From Gemmatimonadota bacterium (GTDB taxonomy: Bacteria > Gemmatimonadota > Gemmatimonadetes > Gemmatimonadales > Gemmatimonadaceae), in contig JADJNZ010000001.1 of NCBI GenBank assembly GCA_016714015.1, positions 868,001 through 932,000 on the forward strand: a stretch of 64,000 nucleotides of DNA. Direction: 5' to 3'. Of the stretch, positions 56,285 to 64,000 are shown piece by piece (positions within the stretch are counted from its first letter, which is position 1; each line of letters starts with the position of its first letter). The notes below the pieces were generated by a model. The model searched no databases and was not told the DNA's origin. It was given only the letters and a program-made list of their open reading frames with translations. The position numbers were made by a program, and so were the translations under genes.

Positions 56285-58300
56285 TCAGAAGCCGACGATG
56301 GGCCCCGCGCGGAAGAGTCGGCGCGCATCGATCCGCAGCGCGGCCGGCTCGGTCCCGGCGACGAAGTACTCGAGGTAGCGGCGCTCCAGCGGCGTCTCCG
56401 GCTCCGCGAGCAGGCCCGTCTGCCGGTCGAGTTCGGCCGTGACGACACGACTCGGCGCCACCCAGGCGTCGGTGGTGAGACCGCTCCAGCGGGCGAGCAT
56501 CTGTCCGAAGATCGGCGCGGCGAGCGTCCCCCCTGCGGCGCCGGGCGTGATCGGCCGCGGCCGGTCGAAGCCGAGCCAGACGCCGGCGACGATGTTCGAC
56601 GTCATCCCCACGAACCAGACATCGGTGTTGTCGTCGGTGGTGCCGGTCTTGCCGGCCACCGCGACGCTCGCGGGGAGATAGCGGCGCACCGCCGTCGCGG
56701 TCCCGCTCTCCACTGCCTCGCGCATCATCTCGCGCACCACGAAGGCGACGCTCGAGTCCATCGCCGGCGCGCGGAAGCGGACCGCCTCGCCATGCACCGT
56801 GCGACCGGCCGGGTCCTCGACGCGCACGATGAAGCGCGGGTCGACGCCGACGCCGAGATTCGCGATCGCCGTGAAGGCGCTGACGAGTTCGATAGGCCGC
56901 ACCACCGAGGCTCCGATCGCGCTCGACGGATAGGGCGCGATCGGGGCCGAGAGCCCCATGCGCTGCGCGAGCGCGATCACCGAGTCGGCCCCGAGCTGCT
57001 CCCAGAGCCGCACGGCGACGGGATTCCGCGAGCGGGCGAGCGCCTGCCGCAGTGTCAGCGGGCCGAGGAACTCGCCGTCGGCGTTCTTGGGGCGATACAC
57101 CTGGCCGTCGTACGCGACCTCGAGCGGGTCGTCGGCGACGATCGCGTTGGGCGGCATCGAGTCGAGCACGGCGCGGGCATAGACGATCGGCTTGAAGGTC
57201 GATCCCGGCTGCCGCACGCCGTTGGTGGCCCGATTGAACTGCGACTCCTGGTAGTTGCGCCCTCCGACGAGCGCGCGCACGTCGCCCGACTGCGGGTCGA
57301 TCGCCACCAGCGCGCCCTGCAGGTAGTCGGTGCTTCCGCGCGGCTTGTTGGCGAAGGTGCGATGGCGGTAGCCAGCGCGGGCCTCGACCGCCGCGGTCCC
57401 CTCGATGAGCGCGATCGTCGCCTGCCGCTGCAGTGCCGGGTCGAGCGTTGTCGTGATGACGTAGCCACCGTCGGTCACCGGGATCCCGGCGCGATCGAGA
57501 CGCGCCTTCACGGCATCGACATAGTATGGCGCCGAGACAGACATGCCGAGATTCGGCGCGGTGCGCAGCGGTTCGGCCTTGGCCGCCGCGGCCTGCTCGG
57601 CGGTGATGAACCCCTGCTCCTCCATCAAGCCGAGGATCGCGTCGCGGCGGTTCCGGTTGCGGTCCGGGAACCGCACCGGGTCGTAGATCGCCGGACCCTT
57701 GGGCAGCGCGGCGAGCGAGGCGGCCTCGGCGATGCTCAACCGCGCCGCGGACTTGCCGAAGTAGTGCCGTGCCGCCGCCTCGACGCCGTAGAAGCCGCGG
57801 CCGAAGCTGATCTGGTTGAGATAGGCCTCGAGGATCTGCGCCTTGGTGTAGTGCTTCTCCATCTCGCGCGCCGCGGCCTGCTCCCGGACCTTGCGGCCGA
57901 TCGAGCGGTCGGTGCGGTCGATGATCTCGGGATGCATGTTCCCGACGAGCTGCTGCGTGATGGTGCTCGCGCCGCGGCTGCCGCCCAGCAGGTTGTCCTT
58001 GATCGCCGCGGCGATGCCGAGCATGTCGACGCCGTCGTGCTGGTAGAAGCGGCGATCCTCGACGGCGATGAAGGCCTGCGGCACGTAACGCGGGAGCGTG
58101 CTGATGAGCACGCTCGTGCGCCACTCCCTGCCGATCTCGCCGATGAGCGAGCCGTCGCGCGCGAGTACGAGCGAACTCTGCGAGGGCCTGACGATGCGCC
58201 AAGGTTCCTCGGCGGGCGCGGGCGTCGGCTGCTGGGCCGCGAGAGGCACCACGCGGGGTACCGCGAGGGCGACGAGGAGGAGCAGCGCAGGGGGCTTCAT
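56285..58300 (-). CDS. class A penicillin-binding protein (PBP1A/1C-like)
   Basis: A 671-aa bifunctional peptidoglycan synthase. Glycosyltransferase motifs: EDRRFYQHDG with the catalytic Glu, GASTITQQL, RKVREQAAAREME and KAQILEAYLNQISFG. Transpeptidase motifs: GSTFKP (Ser nucleophile of SxxK), SRN (SxN) and GKTGTTDDNTD (KTG). The N-terminal hydrophobic segment ends AAQ, so it may be a cleaved signal peptide instead of the usual membrane anchor. It diverges from nadE with a 92-bp gap. Confidence 0.93.
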   Translation of the reverse strand: MKPPALLLLVALAVPRVVPLAAQQPTPAPAEEPWRIVRPSQSSLVLARDGSLIGEIGREWRTSVLISTLPRYVPQAFIAVEDRRFYQHDGVDMLGIAAAIKDNLLGGSRGASTITQQLVGNMHPEIIDRTDRSIGRKVREQAAAREMEKHYTKAQILEAYLNQISFGRGFYGVEAAARHYFGKSAARLSIAEAASLAALPKGPAIYDPVRFPDRNRNRRDAILGLMEEQGFITAEQAAAAKAEPLRTAPNLGMSVSAPYYVDAVKARLDRAGIPVTDGGYVITTTLDPALQRQATIALIEGTAAVEARAGYRHRTFANKPRGSTDYLQGALVAIDPQSGDVRALVGGRNYQESQFNRATNGVRQPGSTFKPIVYARAVLDSMPPNAIVADDPLEVAYDGQVYRPKNADGEFLGPLTLRQALARSRNPVAVRLWEQLGADSVIALAQRMGLSAPIAPYPSSAIGASVVRPIELVSAFTAIANLGVGVDPRFIVRVEDPAGRTVHGEAVRFRAPAMDSSVAFVVREMMREAVESGTATAVRRYLPASVAVAGKTGTTDDNTDVWFVGMTSNIVAGVWLGFDRPRPITPGAAGGTLAAPIFGQMLARWSGLTTDAWVAPSRVVTAELDRQTGLLAEPETPLERRYLEYFVAGTEPAALRIDARRLFRAGPIVGF

Positions 58301-58392
58301 CGGTGCTGAATTCTACACGGCGCGCGCTCGGGCGGATGCCGCGCGGACCGGGGACCGTACCCCTTTGGCCCTCGATGCCGCACCTTTCGGGC

Positions 58393-60249
58393 ATGCTGAC
58401 GCTCGCCATCCCGCAGTTCCGCCCGCGCAAGGGTGACCTGGAGGGGAATCTCGATCGCGTGGGGTCGCTGCTGGCGCAGGCCGCGGCGCTGTCCCCGCGC
58501 CCGCAGGTCGTGGTCTTCGCCGAGACGATCCTCTCCGGCTACTTCCTCGAGGGCGGCGTGCGCGATGTCGCGCTCACGCTCGACGGACTCCTCGCGGCGG
58601 TGGGCGCCCGTTTCGACTCGATGGTGCCGGCGGGCTCGCGGCTCGACGTCATCCTCGGTTTCTACGAGCAGCACGAGGGGCAGCTGCACAACAGCGCCGC
58701 ATGCATCGCGCTGGGGGATGGTCCGGCTCGGCTGGTGCACGTGCACCGGAAGAACTTCCTTCCCACCTACTCGCTGTTCGACGAGGAGCGCTTCGTGGAG
58801 CGCGGCTACGGGATCCGCGCATTCGAGACGTCCTGGGGACGGGCGGCGATGCTCGTGTGCGAGGACGCGTGGCACTCGCTCTCCGGCACCATCGCCGCAC
58901 TCGACGGGGCGCAGGTGGTGTTCGTGCTGGCCGCGGCCCCCGCGCGCGGCGCCGCCCCGCGCGGCGACGCGGTGCCGGGGCCCGGCAGCGTCGCGCGATG
59001 GGAGCGGCTGATCCGCGACATCGCCGAGGAGCACGGGGTGTACTGCGTGCTGGCGAACCTCGTCGGCAGCGAGGGCGGGAAGATGTTCCAGGGCGGCTCC
59101 CTCGTCGCCGGACCGCGCGGCGAGGTCCGCGTGCGCGCGCCGGTCTTCGACGAGGCGCTGGTCACCGCCTCCGTGGAACTGACCGATCTGGCGCGCGCGC
59201 GAGCGGACATGCCGTTGCTGTCGGATCTCAAGGCGGCGTTGCCGTTCCTGCGGACGGAGCTGGACCGCGCGATGCGGGGGACGGCCACCGCGATCACCGC
59301 AGAGGGCGCGGAGGTCAGCGAGAGTTCGGACCGGAGCGAGGTCGTGCCGGCGCCGGCACGTCGGGCACCAGTGCAGGACGCGGCCGCACACGCGCCGTTG
59401 CCCGTGGTCGCCGGCGGTGAGTCGGCCCGCGGCATGCCTCCATCACTCGAGATCGACGCGGCGCTCGTGGAGCGGTGGCTCGTCGCGTTCCTGCGCGATG
59501 AGTTCACGCGCCGTGGGTTCGGCACGGCGATCGTAGGGCTCTCCGGCGGCGTCGACTCCGCCGTCGTCGCCGCGCTCGCAGCGCGGGCGCTGGGACCGAC
59601 GAACGTCATCGCGGTGCGGATGCCGTACCGGACGTCGAGCCCCGACTCGCTCGCGCATGCCCAGCTGGTGATCGACCAGCTGGGCCTCGCGTCGCGCACG
59701 CTCGAGATCACCGGCGCCGTGGACGGCTACCTCGCGCACGAACCCGACGCCGATGCGGCACGGCGCGGCAACGTGATGGCGCGGACGCGCATGATCACGC
59801 TGTTCGACCTCTCGGCGAAGCATCGCGCCCTGCCGCTCGGGACCGGCAACAAGAGCGAGCGGCTCCTCGGCTACTTCACCTGGCACGCCGACGACTCGCC
59901 GCCGGTGAACCCGATCGGCGACCTGTTCAAGACGCAGGTGTGGGCCCTCGCGCGCCACCTGGGCGTGCCACGCGAGATCATCGAGAAGCCGGCGAGCGCC
60001 GACCTCGTGCAGGGACAGACCGACGAAGGCGACTTCGGGGTGCGCTACGCGGTCGCGGACGAGATCCTCAACTGGATCCTGCATGGTTGGAACGCGAGCG
60101 AGCTCACCGCCCGCGGCATGGAGGCGGAGGCGATCCGGCTCGTGACGCGGCGGCTCGACTCGACGCACTGGAAGCGGAAGCTGCCGACGGTCGCGATGCT
60201 CTCGGGAGCAGCGATCGGGGAGTCGTACCTGCGGCCGGTGGACTACTGA
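58393..60249 (+). CDS. nadE: glutamine-dependent NAD+ synthetase
   Basis: A 618-aa fusion of a nitrilase-type glutaminase and NAD synthetase, making NAD+ from deamido-NAD+. The glutaminase triad is Glu in FAETILSGYF, Lys in HRKNFLPTY and Cys in LVCEDAW. The synthetase part has the PP-loop LSGGVDSAVVAAL and GTGNKSERLLGYFTW. I chose the ATG at 58393 since the first strand MLTLAIPQFRP begins there; an ATG at 58375 is an alternative. The linker at residues about 300-350 is low-complexity. It is followed by an Ada-like gene with its own promoter. Confidence 0.94.
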   Translation: MLTLAIPQFRPRKGDLEGNLDRVGSLLAQAAALSPRPQVVVFAETILSGYFLEGGVRDVALTLDGLLAAVGARFDSMVPAGSRLDVILGFYEQHEGQLHNSAACIALGDGPARLVHVHRKNFLPTYSLFDEERFVERGYGIRAFETSWGRAAMLVCEDAWHSLSGTIAALDGAQVVFVLAAAPARGAAPRGDAVPGPGSVARWERLIRDIAEEHGVYCVLANLVGSEGGKMFQGGSLVAGPRGEVRVRAPVFDEALVTASVELTDLARARADMPLLSDLKAALPFLRTELDRAMRGTATAITAEGAEVSESSDRSEVVPAPARRAPVQDAAAHAPLPVVAGGESARGMPPSLEIDAALVERWLVAFLRDEFTRRGFGTAIVGLSGGVDSAVVAALAARALGPTNVIAVRMPYRTSSPDSLAHAQLVIDQLGLASRTLEITGAVDGYLAHEPDADAARRGNVMARTRMITLFDLSAKHRALPLGTGNKSERLLGYFTWHADDSPPVNPIGDLFKTQVWALARHLGVPREIIEKPASADLVQGQTDEGDFGVRYAVADEILNWILHGWNASELTARGMEAEAIRLVTRRLDSTHWKRKLPTVAMLSGAAIGESYLRPVDY

Positions 60250-60336
60250 GATGAAGGCGGAAGGGTGAAGGGGGCCTGCCGTGCGGCCGGCCCTGTACGG
60301 AATGGGCGCTCCCCGAGCGGTGGCGCAACTTTCGGA

Positions 60337-60365
60337 TTGAGACGGTTCGAGCGGGTTCGTAGATA
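60337..60365 (+). promoter_or_regulatory. predicted promoter of the Ada-like gene
   Basis: TTGAGA, exactly 17 bases, TAGATA, 27 bases before an ATG preceded by AGGAG. The best sigma-70-like promoter in the window. Confidence 0.6.
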
Positions 60366-60392
60366 CCGGGTGACCATTCAGCAGGAGCATCG

Positions 60393-61370
60393 ATGTCCCC
60401 GGAACAGCTGAGCACCGACTACGCCCGAATCGAGAAGGCGATCCGCTTCCTCGATCGTGAGCATCCCGCCGCGCCGAGCCTCGTGGCCGTGGCCGAGCAT
60501 GTGGGGTTGAGCGAGGCGCACTTCCAGCGGCTCTTCACGCGCTGGGCGGGGATCAGTCCCAAGCGCTTCCTGCAGCATCGTACCGCGGAGGTGGTGAAGC
60601 GGCTGCTGCGGGAGCGGCGACCTTTGCTCGACGTGACGTTCGAAGCCGGGCTCTCGGGACCGGGGCGGCTTCACGATCTCGTCGTGAATGCCGAGGCGGT
60701 GACGCCCGGCGAGTATCAGCGCGCGGGGGCAGGGCTCGTGATCCGCTACGGCTTCCATCCGACGCCGTTCGGCGACTGCCTCGTCGCGGTGACGTCGCGG
60801 GGTATCTGCCACCTCGCGTTCACACAGCCGGTGACCCGTGCCGAGGCGCTCGCGCGGTTGCGGCACGAGTGGGGCGGGGCGGAGATGGTGGCGGACCAGG
60901 CGGGGACGCGCGCCGCGGCCGCGAAGGCCTTCCCGCCGCCGGGGACCGCGCCGACGCCAGGGCTCGCGCTGCACGTGAAGGGCACCAACTTCCAGCTCAA
61001 GGTGTGGCGCGCCCTGCTGGAGATCCCGCCCGGGAGCGTCACGACCTACGGCGATCTCGCGACGGCGATCGGCGACCGGAAGGCCTCACGCGCGGTGGGC
61101 ACCGCGGTGGGGAGCAACCCGGTGAGCTATCTCATCCCCTGCCACCGGGTGATCCGGTCCACCGGGGAACTGGGCGGCTATGCGTGGGGCCCGGACCGGA
61201 AGCGCACGATGCTGGCGTTGGAGGCGACGCGGATGGAGGCGGACCCGCCACCTCCATCCTCCGTCCTTCCGCCTTCGCCGGCCGCTACGCGGCCTGCGCG
61301 AACGCCAGCGACACCGCCCGTCGCGCGCCGCGCTTCAACTGCCGGTGCACGGCGCGCGCGAAGCGCATGA
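60393..61370 (+). CDS. Ada-like methylated-DNA-protein-cysteine methyltransferase with AraC domain
   Basis: A 325-aa DNA repair protein. The AraC-type HTH (SLVAVAEHVGLSEAHFQRLF) is followed by an O6-methylguanine methyltransferase domain with active-site cysteine in LIPCHRVIRS and GNQ-like FQLKVWRALLEIPPG. The Ada N-terminal zinc/phosphotriester domain is missing, so it cannot sense methyl phosphotriesters as E. coli Ada does. The last 45 residues are a Pro/Ala/Arg-rich tail that is antisense to the HNH gene; the conserved domain ends near residue 280. Confidence 0.9.
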   Translation: MSPEQLSTDYARIEKAIRFLDREHPAAPSLVAVAEHVGLSEAHFQRLFTRWAGISPKRFLQHRTAEVVKRLLRERRPLLDVTFEAGLSGPGRLHDLVVNAEAVTPGEYQRAGAGLVIRYGFHPTPFGDCLVAVTSRGICHLAFTQPVTRAEALARLRHEWGGAEMVADQAGTRAAAAKAFPPPGTAPTPGLALHVKGTNFQLKVWRALLEIPPGSVTTYGDLATAIGDRKASRAVGTAVGSNPVSYLIPCHRVIRSTGELGGYAWGPDRKRTMLALEATRMEADPPPPSSVLPPSPAATRPARTPATPPVARRASTAGARRARSA

Positions 61371-61689
61371 AGTTCTGGCCGGCGCTCGGATAGCGCGCGA
61401 AGAACTCCGTGGGAAGAAGTGCGCCCTTCATCTGGTTGCAGGGCTGGCAGGCGGAGACGAGGTTGCCCGGCAGGTGACTCCCGCCGCGCGAGACCGGGAT
61501 CACGTGATCCAGGGTGGCGTTCTCGAGTCCGAGAGTGGCGCCGCAATAGACACATCGCCGTCCACAATCCCGAAAGGTCGCGCGCTTGACCTGACGCTTG
61601 TGCTGCTGGTGCTCCAGGCGGCGAGCGTGACGCGATAGCCCCCGAGGGGCACGAGCGAGCGCGACATGGTGGACGACCCGACGTGACAT
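61285..61689 (-). CDS. HNH endonuclease
   Basis: A 134-aa nuclease. Zinc cysteines and the active site are CGRRCVYCGATLGLENATLD (CxxC), DHVIPVSRGG (the HNH His pair region) and SACQPCNQMKG (second CxxC). It resembles small stand-alone HNH proteins such as those near phage or DNA repair genes. The ATG at 61689 has GAGG five bases upstream. Its end overlaps the Ada-like gene by 86 bp on the opposite strand. The N-terminal 40 residues are basic and histidine-rich. Confidence 0.88.
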   Translation of the reverse strand: MSRRVVHHVALARAPRGLSRHARRLEHQQHKRQVKRATFRDCGRRCVYCGATLGLENATLDHVIPVSRGGSHLPGNLVSACQPCNQMKGALLPTEFFARYPSAGQNFMRFARAVHRQLKRGARRAVSLAFAQAA

Positions 61690-61710
61690 CGAACCTCGCC
61701 GGAAAAGACG

Positions 61711-61747
61711 ACACCCCGCTGCGGGGCAGTGTGCCCGAGCGGGGTGT
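61711..61747. other. nested hairpin upstream of the HNH gene
   Basis: An outer perfect 10-bp stem ACACCCCGCT/AGCGGGGTGT encloses an inner GGGCA/TGCCC stem. It starts about 20 bases before the HNH ATG, so it could lie in the leader. The rest of 61690-61970 holds no gene that I recognise; it includes three copies of a CTTTTC(C)GG string on the minus strand. Confidence 0.4.
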
Positions 61748-61953
61748 GGTCGATGAGGAGGAGGCGCCAGACCGCGGTCGCCGGGAGCGACCGAGGGAAT
61801 CCGGGCTCGAATGCCTGTCCGAACGTGTCGGTCACGGGCCTCCCGAGTGAAGGGGGCGCGTGCGGGTGACCCCGAGACGCGCCGATCCTTTCCGAAAAGA
61901 CGCCGCAATAGGTGCAACGTCACGTGAATCCGCGCAAGGGAAGTCCGAAAAGT

Positions 61954-61970
61954 CGCATCTTTGTGATGCG
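61954..61970 (-). terminator. hairpin terminator after the secreted protein operon
   Basis: A perfect 6-bp CGCATC/GATGCG stem with an ACAAA loop directly after the TGA at 61971, followed by ACTTTT on the minus strand. A short but plausible rho-independent terminator. Confidence 0.5.
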
Positions 61971-62842
61971 TCAGCCGCGACGGCCCGTCCACACGACGAC
62001 GAGGCCGCAGGCATAGGGTGGCGCGTTGCGCAGCAACTCCGCCGGGACGCTGGCCATGGTGGCGTAGATCTCCACCGCCACGAGCCCGAGCGAGTTCACC
62101 ATCTCGTCGATCGAGGTGCGCATGTTGAGGAACTCCTTCTCCGCGGCCTGCCTGAGGGCTGACGGTGGCAACCCCAGCCTCCCCTCCGGACCAGACCTCA
62201 TCCTTCGGATGATGTCCTGGATCTCGTCCTCCCCCTCGCGGGTGTTGATCTCCTCGACCATGCCATGCACGCGCTGCCCGTCGACCAACACCCCCATCGG
62301 GCACGTGCCGCCACGGCCCGACAGGACAGGCTTGCCGCTCATCGGTCGGACGCGGACGATGGTCTCGCCTTCGAGGAGCACCGAGGTCCGGTGCGGGTTC
62401 CGCAGGTCGATCGCCTCGGGTGTCCAGAAGCGCGCGACGACCGCACTTTTGCGACACGTTCCATGCGATCGTAGAAGCCGGTCCGCGCGAGCGGGGTGTC
62501 CCGCTCGTAGATGGACACGCGCTCGAGGTTTTGCGGTAGCGGGATGAGCCGCACGACGAAGTCCCCCGCGGCGTCCGGCCGCACCCAGCCCTCCCAGGCC
62601 TGGAACCCGATCCGGCGCACGAGGAGCTTCAGGGAATCGGCGCGGGGCACGCTGAGGAGCACGACGCCGGAGTCGTTCGCGACGCGTGGGGTGCTCCCGC
62701 TCGACTGCACCGTCGCGTACGGGATCGACCGACCCACGGAGTCGCAGATCATGGCCCGCGGGGCCGGGGCTTGCTGCGCCTCAAGAACGCAACTCAGCGT
62801 CACGAGGGCCAACGCGATGACTACCCCGGCGAGGTGCCGCAT
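61971..62842 (-). pseudogene. secreted carboxypeptidase-regulatory-like protein, frameshifted
   Basis: A paralogue of the 47650-48441 protein (VANDSGVVLLSVPRADSLKL, then RDTPLARTGFYDRMERVAK). The frame breaks in an A-run at 62447-62450; one extra A restores a 290-residue protein continuing SAVVARFWTPEAIDLRNPHR and MGVLVDGQRVHG to IYATMASVPAELL. The signal peptide (MRHLAGVVIALALVTLSCVLEAQ) and RBS GGAG are present. The homopolymer position fits either a sequencing error or a recent mutation. It lies four bases after the LamG-like gene. Confidence 0.75.
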
Positions 62843-62846
62843 TGGA

Positions 62847-63527
62847 TCATCTCCGCTGGGGGAAAGGCGCCAGACGCCGCGTCACATCGAGGTTGGTGAT
62901 ATGCAAGTTCACGCCGCGCCCGATCCGAAAGCCGAACTGGCCGTCCACCTCCATCGTGGACCGGGCGAAGGCCGCGAGGCGCTCGCCGTTCACGACGAAA
63001 CGAACGGAGTCAGGCTCCGCTCGCACGGCGATGACGTTCGTGACGGTGTTGCCCGAGGGCTTCGGCTTCACCGCCGCATGCATCGTCCATGGCATGAGCA
63101 ACCGGGTCTCGGCACCGGACCGCTGCATCACCGCGGCACTTCCATCGGCTCGCACGAGGAAGGCGAACCAGTGCTGCGCCGCGCCGTCGAGTGCACGTCC
63201 GCCGACGAAGACCCCGTATTCGTTCCCCGACGCGTCGGGGAAGAGGATCAGTTCGCCCTGCACGGCGAAGCGTCCCTCGGCTCGCTCGCGCGGATCGAAC
63301 AGCGTCGCGCCAGGCCCCATGGTGATGTGCCAGCCGGGTGCCATGTGGGCGAAGTCGAAGGTCGTGTCGGTCGGGGCGAAGCGGCCGCCGTTCACCAGCC
63401 GCGCCGGCGCGTCCAGCGACCACTGCCAGCCCGGCGGAGGCGCAGCGACGGTCGGTGCCTGCTGGGCGAGCGCGGCATCCGACGGGAGGGCGAGGACGGC
63501 GAGGACGATCAGGTGCTTCGGGTGCAT
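62847..63527 (-). CDS. secreted LamG/DUF1080-like beta-sandwich protein
   Basis: A 226-aa exported protein: signal peptide (HPKHLIVLAVLALPSDAALAQ), then a concanavalin-like beta-sandwich (GRFAVQGELILFPDASGNEYGVF, VNGERLAAFARSTMEVDGQFGFRIG), as in 3-keto-disaccharide hydrolase or LamG proteins. The catalytic residues of a hydrolase are not evident, so it may only bind. AGGAG lies six bases before the ATG, the best ribosome binding site in this part. It heads a two-gene unit with the frameshifted paralogue. Confidence 0.72.
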   Translation of the reverse strand: MHPKHLIVLAVLALPSDAALAQQAPTVAAPPPGWQWSLDAPARLVNGGRFAPTDTTFDFAHMAPGWHITMGPGATLFDPRERAEGRFAVQGELILFPDASGNEYGVFVGGRALDGAAQHWFAFLVRADGSAAVMQRSGAETRLLMPWTMHAAVKPKPSGNTVTNVIAVRAEPDSVRFVVNGERLAAFARSTMEVDGQFGFRIGRGVNLHITNLDVTRRLAPFPQRR

Positions 63528-63696
63528 GCGGTCTCCTGAAGAGGTCTGTGTCCCGGCCGGTTGCCGACGAACGTTGCACCGGGTCCATCGGGATCGGAAG
63601 CAAGTGGGCCCCCATTCCCCTTCTGCCCTTCCTGCTACCTTTCTTTGCAATGCCCCCCGGTGACCCGGGGCGACTCGAATCCCAGCCCCTCCGACC

Positions 63697-64000
63697 ATGG
63701 CCACCTCCGCCAAGGCCCGCCGCGCGACCCACGGCCTCTCCAAGGCCCAGCTCGTCGCTGCCTATCGCACGATGCTTCTGTCGCGCCGGATCGACGACAA
63801 GGAGATCCAGCTCAAGCGGCAGAACAAGATCTTCTTCCAGATCTCCGGCGCCGGCCACGAGGCGGTGCTGACCGCCGCCGGCCTGGTCTTCAAGCCGTCG
63901 TACGACTGGTTCTACATGTACTACCGCGATCGCGCCCTGTGCCTGCAGCTCGGCATGACGCCCGCCGAGATGCTCTACTCAGCCGTCGGCGCCGCGATCG
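63697..64000 (+). CDS. 2-oxoacid dehydrogenase E1 component, N-terminal part
   Basis: The first 101 codons of a thiamine-diphosphate E1 (alpha or fused alpha/beta) of a branched-chain 2-oxoacid or pyruvate dehydrogenase type; it runs off the end of the window. YRTMLLSRRIDDKEIQLKRQ, FFQISGAGHEAVLTAAGL and DWFYMYYRDRALCLQLGMTP are the usual E1-alpha N-terminal motifs. A TACCTT hexamer about 53 bases upstream may be its -10 element. The gap to the divergent LamG-like gene also has a GC hairpin near 63654-63670. Confidence 0.85.
   Translation, partial: MATSAKARRATHGLSKAQLVAAYRTMLLSRRIDDKEIQLKRQNKIFFQISGAGHEAVLTAAGLVFKPSYDWFYMYYRDRALCLQLGMTPAEMLYSAVGAAI

Noticed and set aside
55922..58309. Long open frame antisense to the PBP
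   Set aside because: Shadow; the PBP motifs on the minus strand are complete.
61500..61835. Open frame overlapping the HNH gene on the same strand
   Set aside because: Overlaps the certain HNH frame and has no conserved features.
63654..63692. tRNA-like T-loop string near GACTCGAATCCC
   Set aside because: No acceptor, D or anticodon stems can be formed around it.

Overview
The window is very GC-rich bacterial chromosome with tightly packed genes and no plasmid, phage, insertion sequence, CRISPR, rRNA or tRNA that I can see. The kinase style (Ser/Thr kinases with a transmembrane segment and TPR or coiled-coil tails), the Ig-like lipoproteins, the ImuA/ImuB/DnaE2 mutasome and the small secreted carboxypeptidase-regulatory-like proteins suggest Gemmatimonadota. 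This is inference from family content; no 16S gene is present.

Layout. 1-5.9 kb: SOS mutagenesis operon imuA'-imuB-small ORF-dnaE2, where dnaE2 carries a large insertion containing a palindromic repeat. 5.9-18.6 kb: mixed metabolism and envelope genes (NAD(P)-binding protein, HMG-CoA lyase, haem protein, GluQ, NRAMP-like transporter, DAO oxidoreductase, deaminase, MscS channel, acyl-CoA dehydrogenase, acyltransferase, ABC-F ATPase). 18.6-25.3 kb: a seven-gene minus-strand run with ispH at its head and fumarylacetoacetase in the middle, mostly joined by 4-nt stop/start overlaps. 25.4-36 kb: soluble transhydrogenase, thioesterase, UspA, ITPase, CGNR regulator, ECF sigma, TetR, a DEAH-type helicase, phosphofructokinase, and a very small Rdx/SelW-like gene with an in-frame UGA followed by a SECIS-like hairpin. 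36-48.5 kb: pseudopilin, DEAD-box helicase, two alpha/beta hydrolases, two tandem membrane Ser/Thr kinases and lon. 48.5-58.3 kb: Ig-like lipoprotein, zinc-ribbon kinase with TPR-like tail, zincin lipoprotein and a class A PBP. 58.4-64 kb: NAD synthetase, Ada-like methyltransferase, HNH nuclease, a secreted pair, and the start of a 2-oxoacid dehydrogenase E1.

The most interesting item is the probable selenoprotein at 35497-35724, which ordinary gene calling would miss because its codon 11 is UGA. Other notable points are a recurrent -10-like hexamer 5-8 nt before start codons (possible leaderless mRNAs), a 12-codon leader ORF overlapping the lon start, and an alpha/beta hydrolase whose nucleophile is replaced by glycine.

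Two genes (lon and a secreted protein at 62 kb) are each broken by one single-base indel, and two others lack a canonical start at the expected place. Assembly or sequencing indels should therefore be considered before biological explanations.
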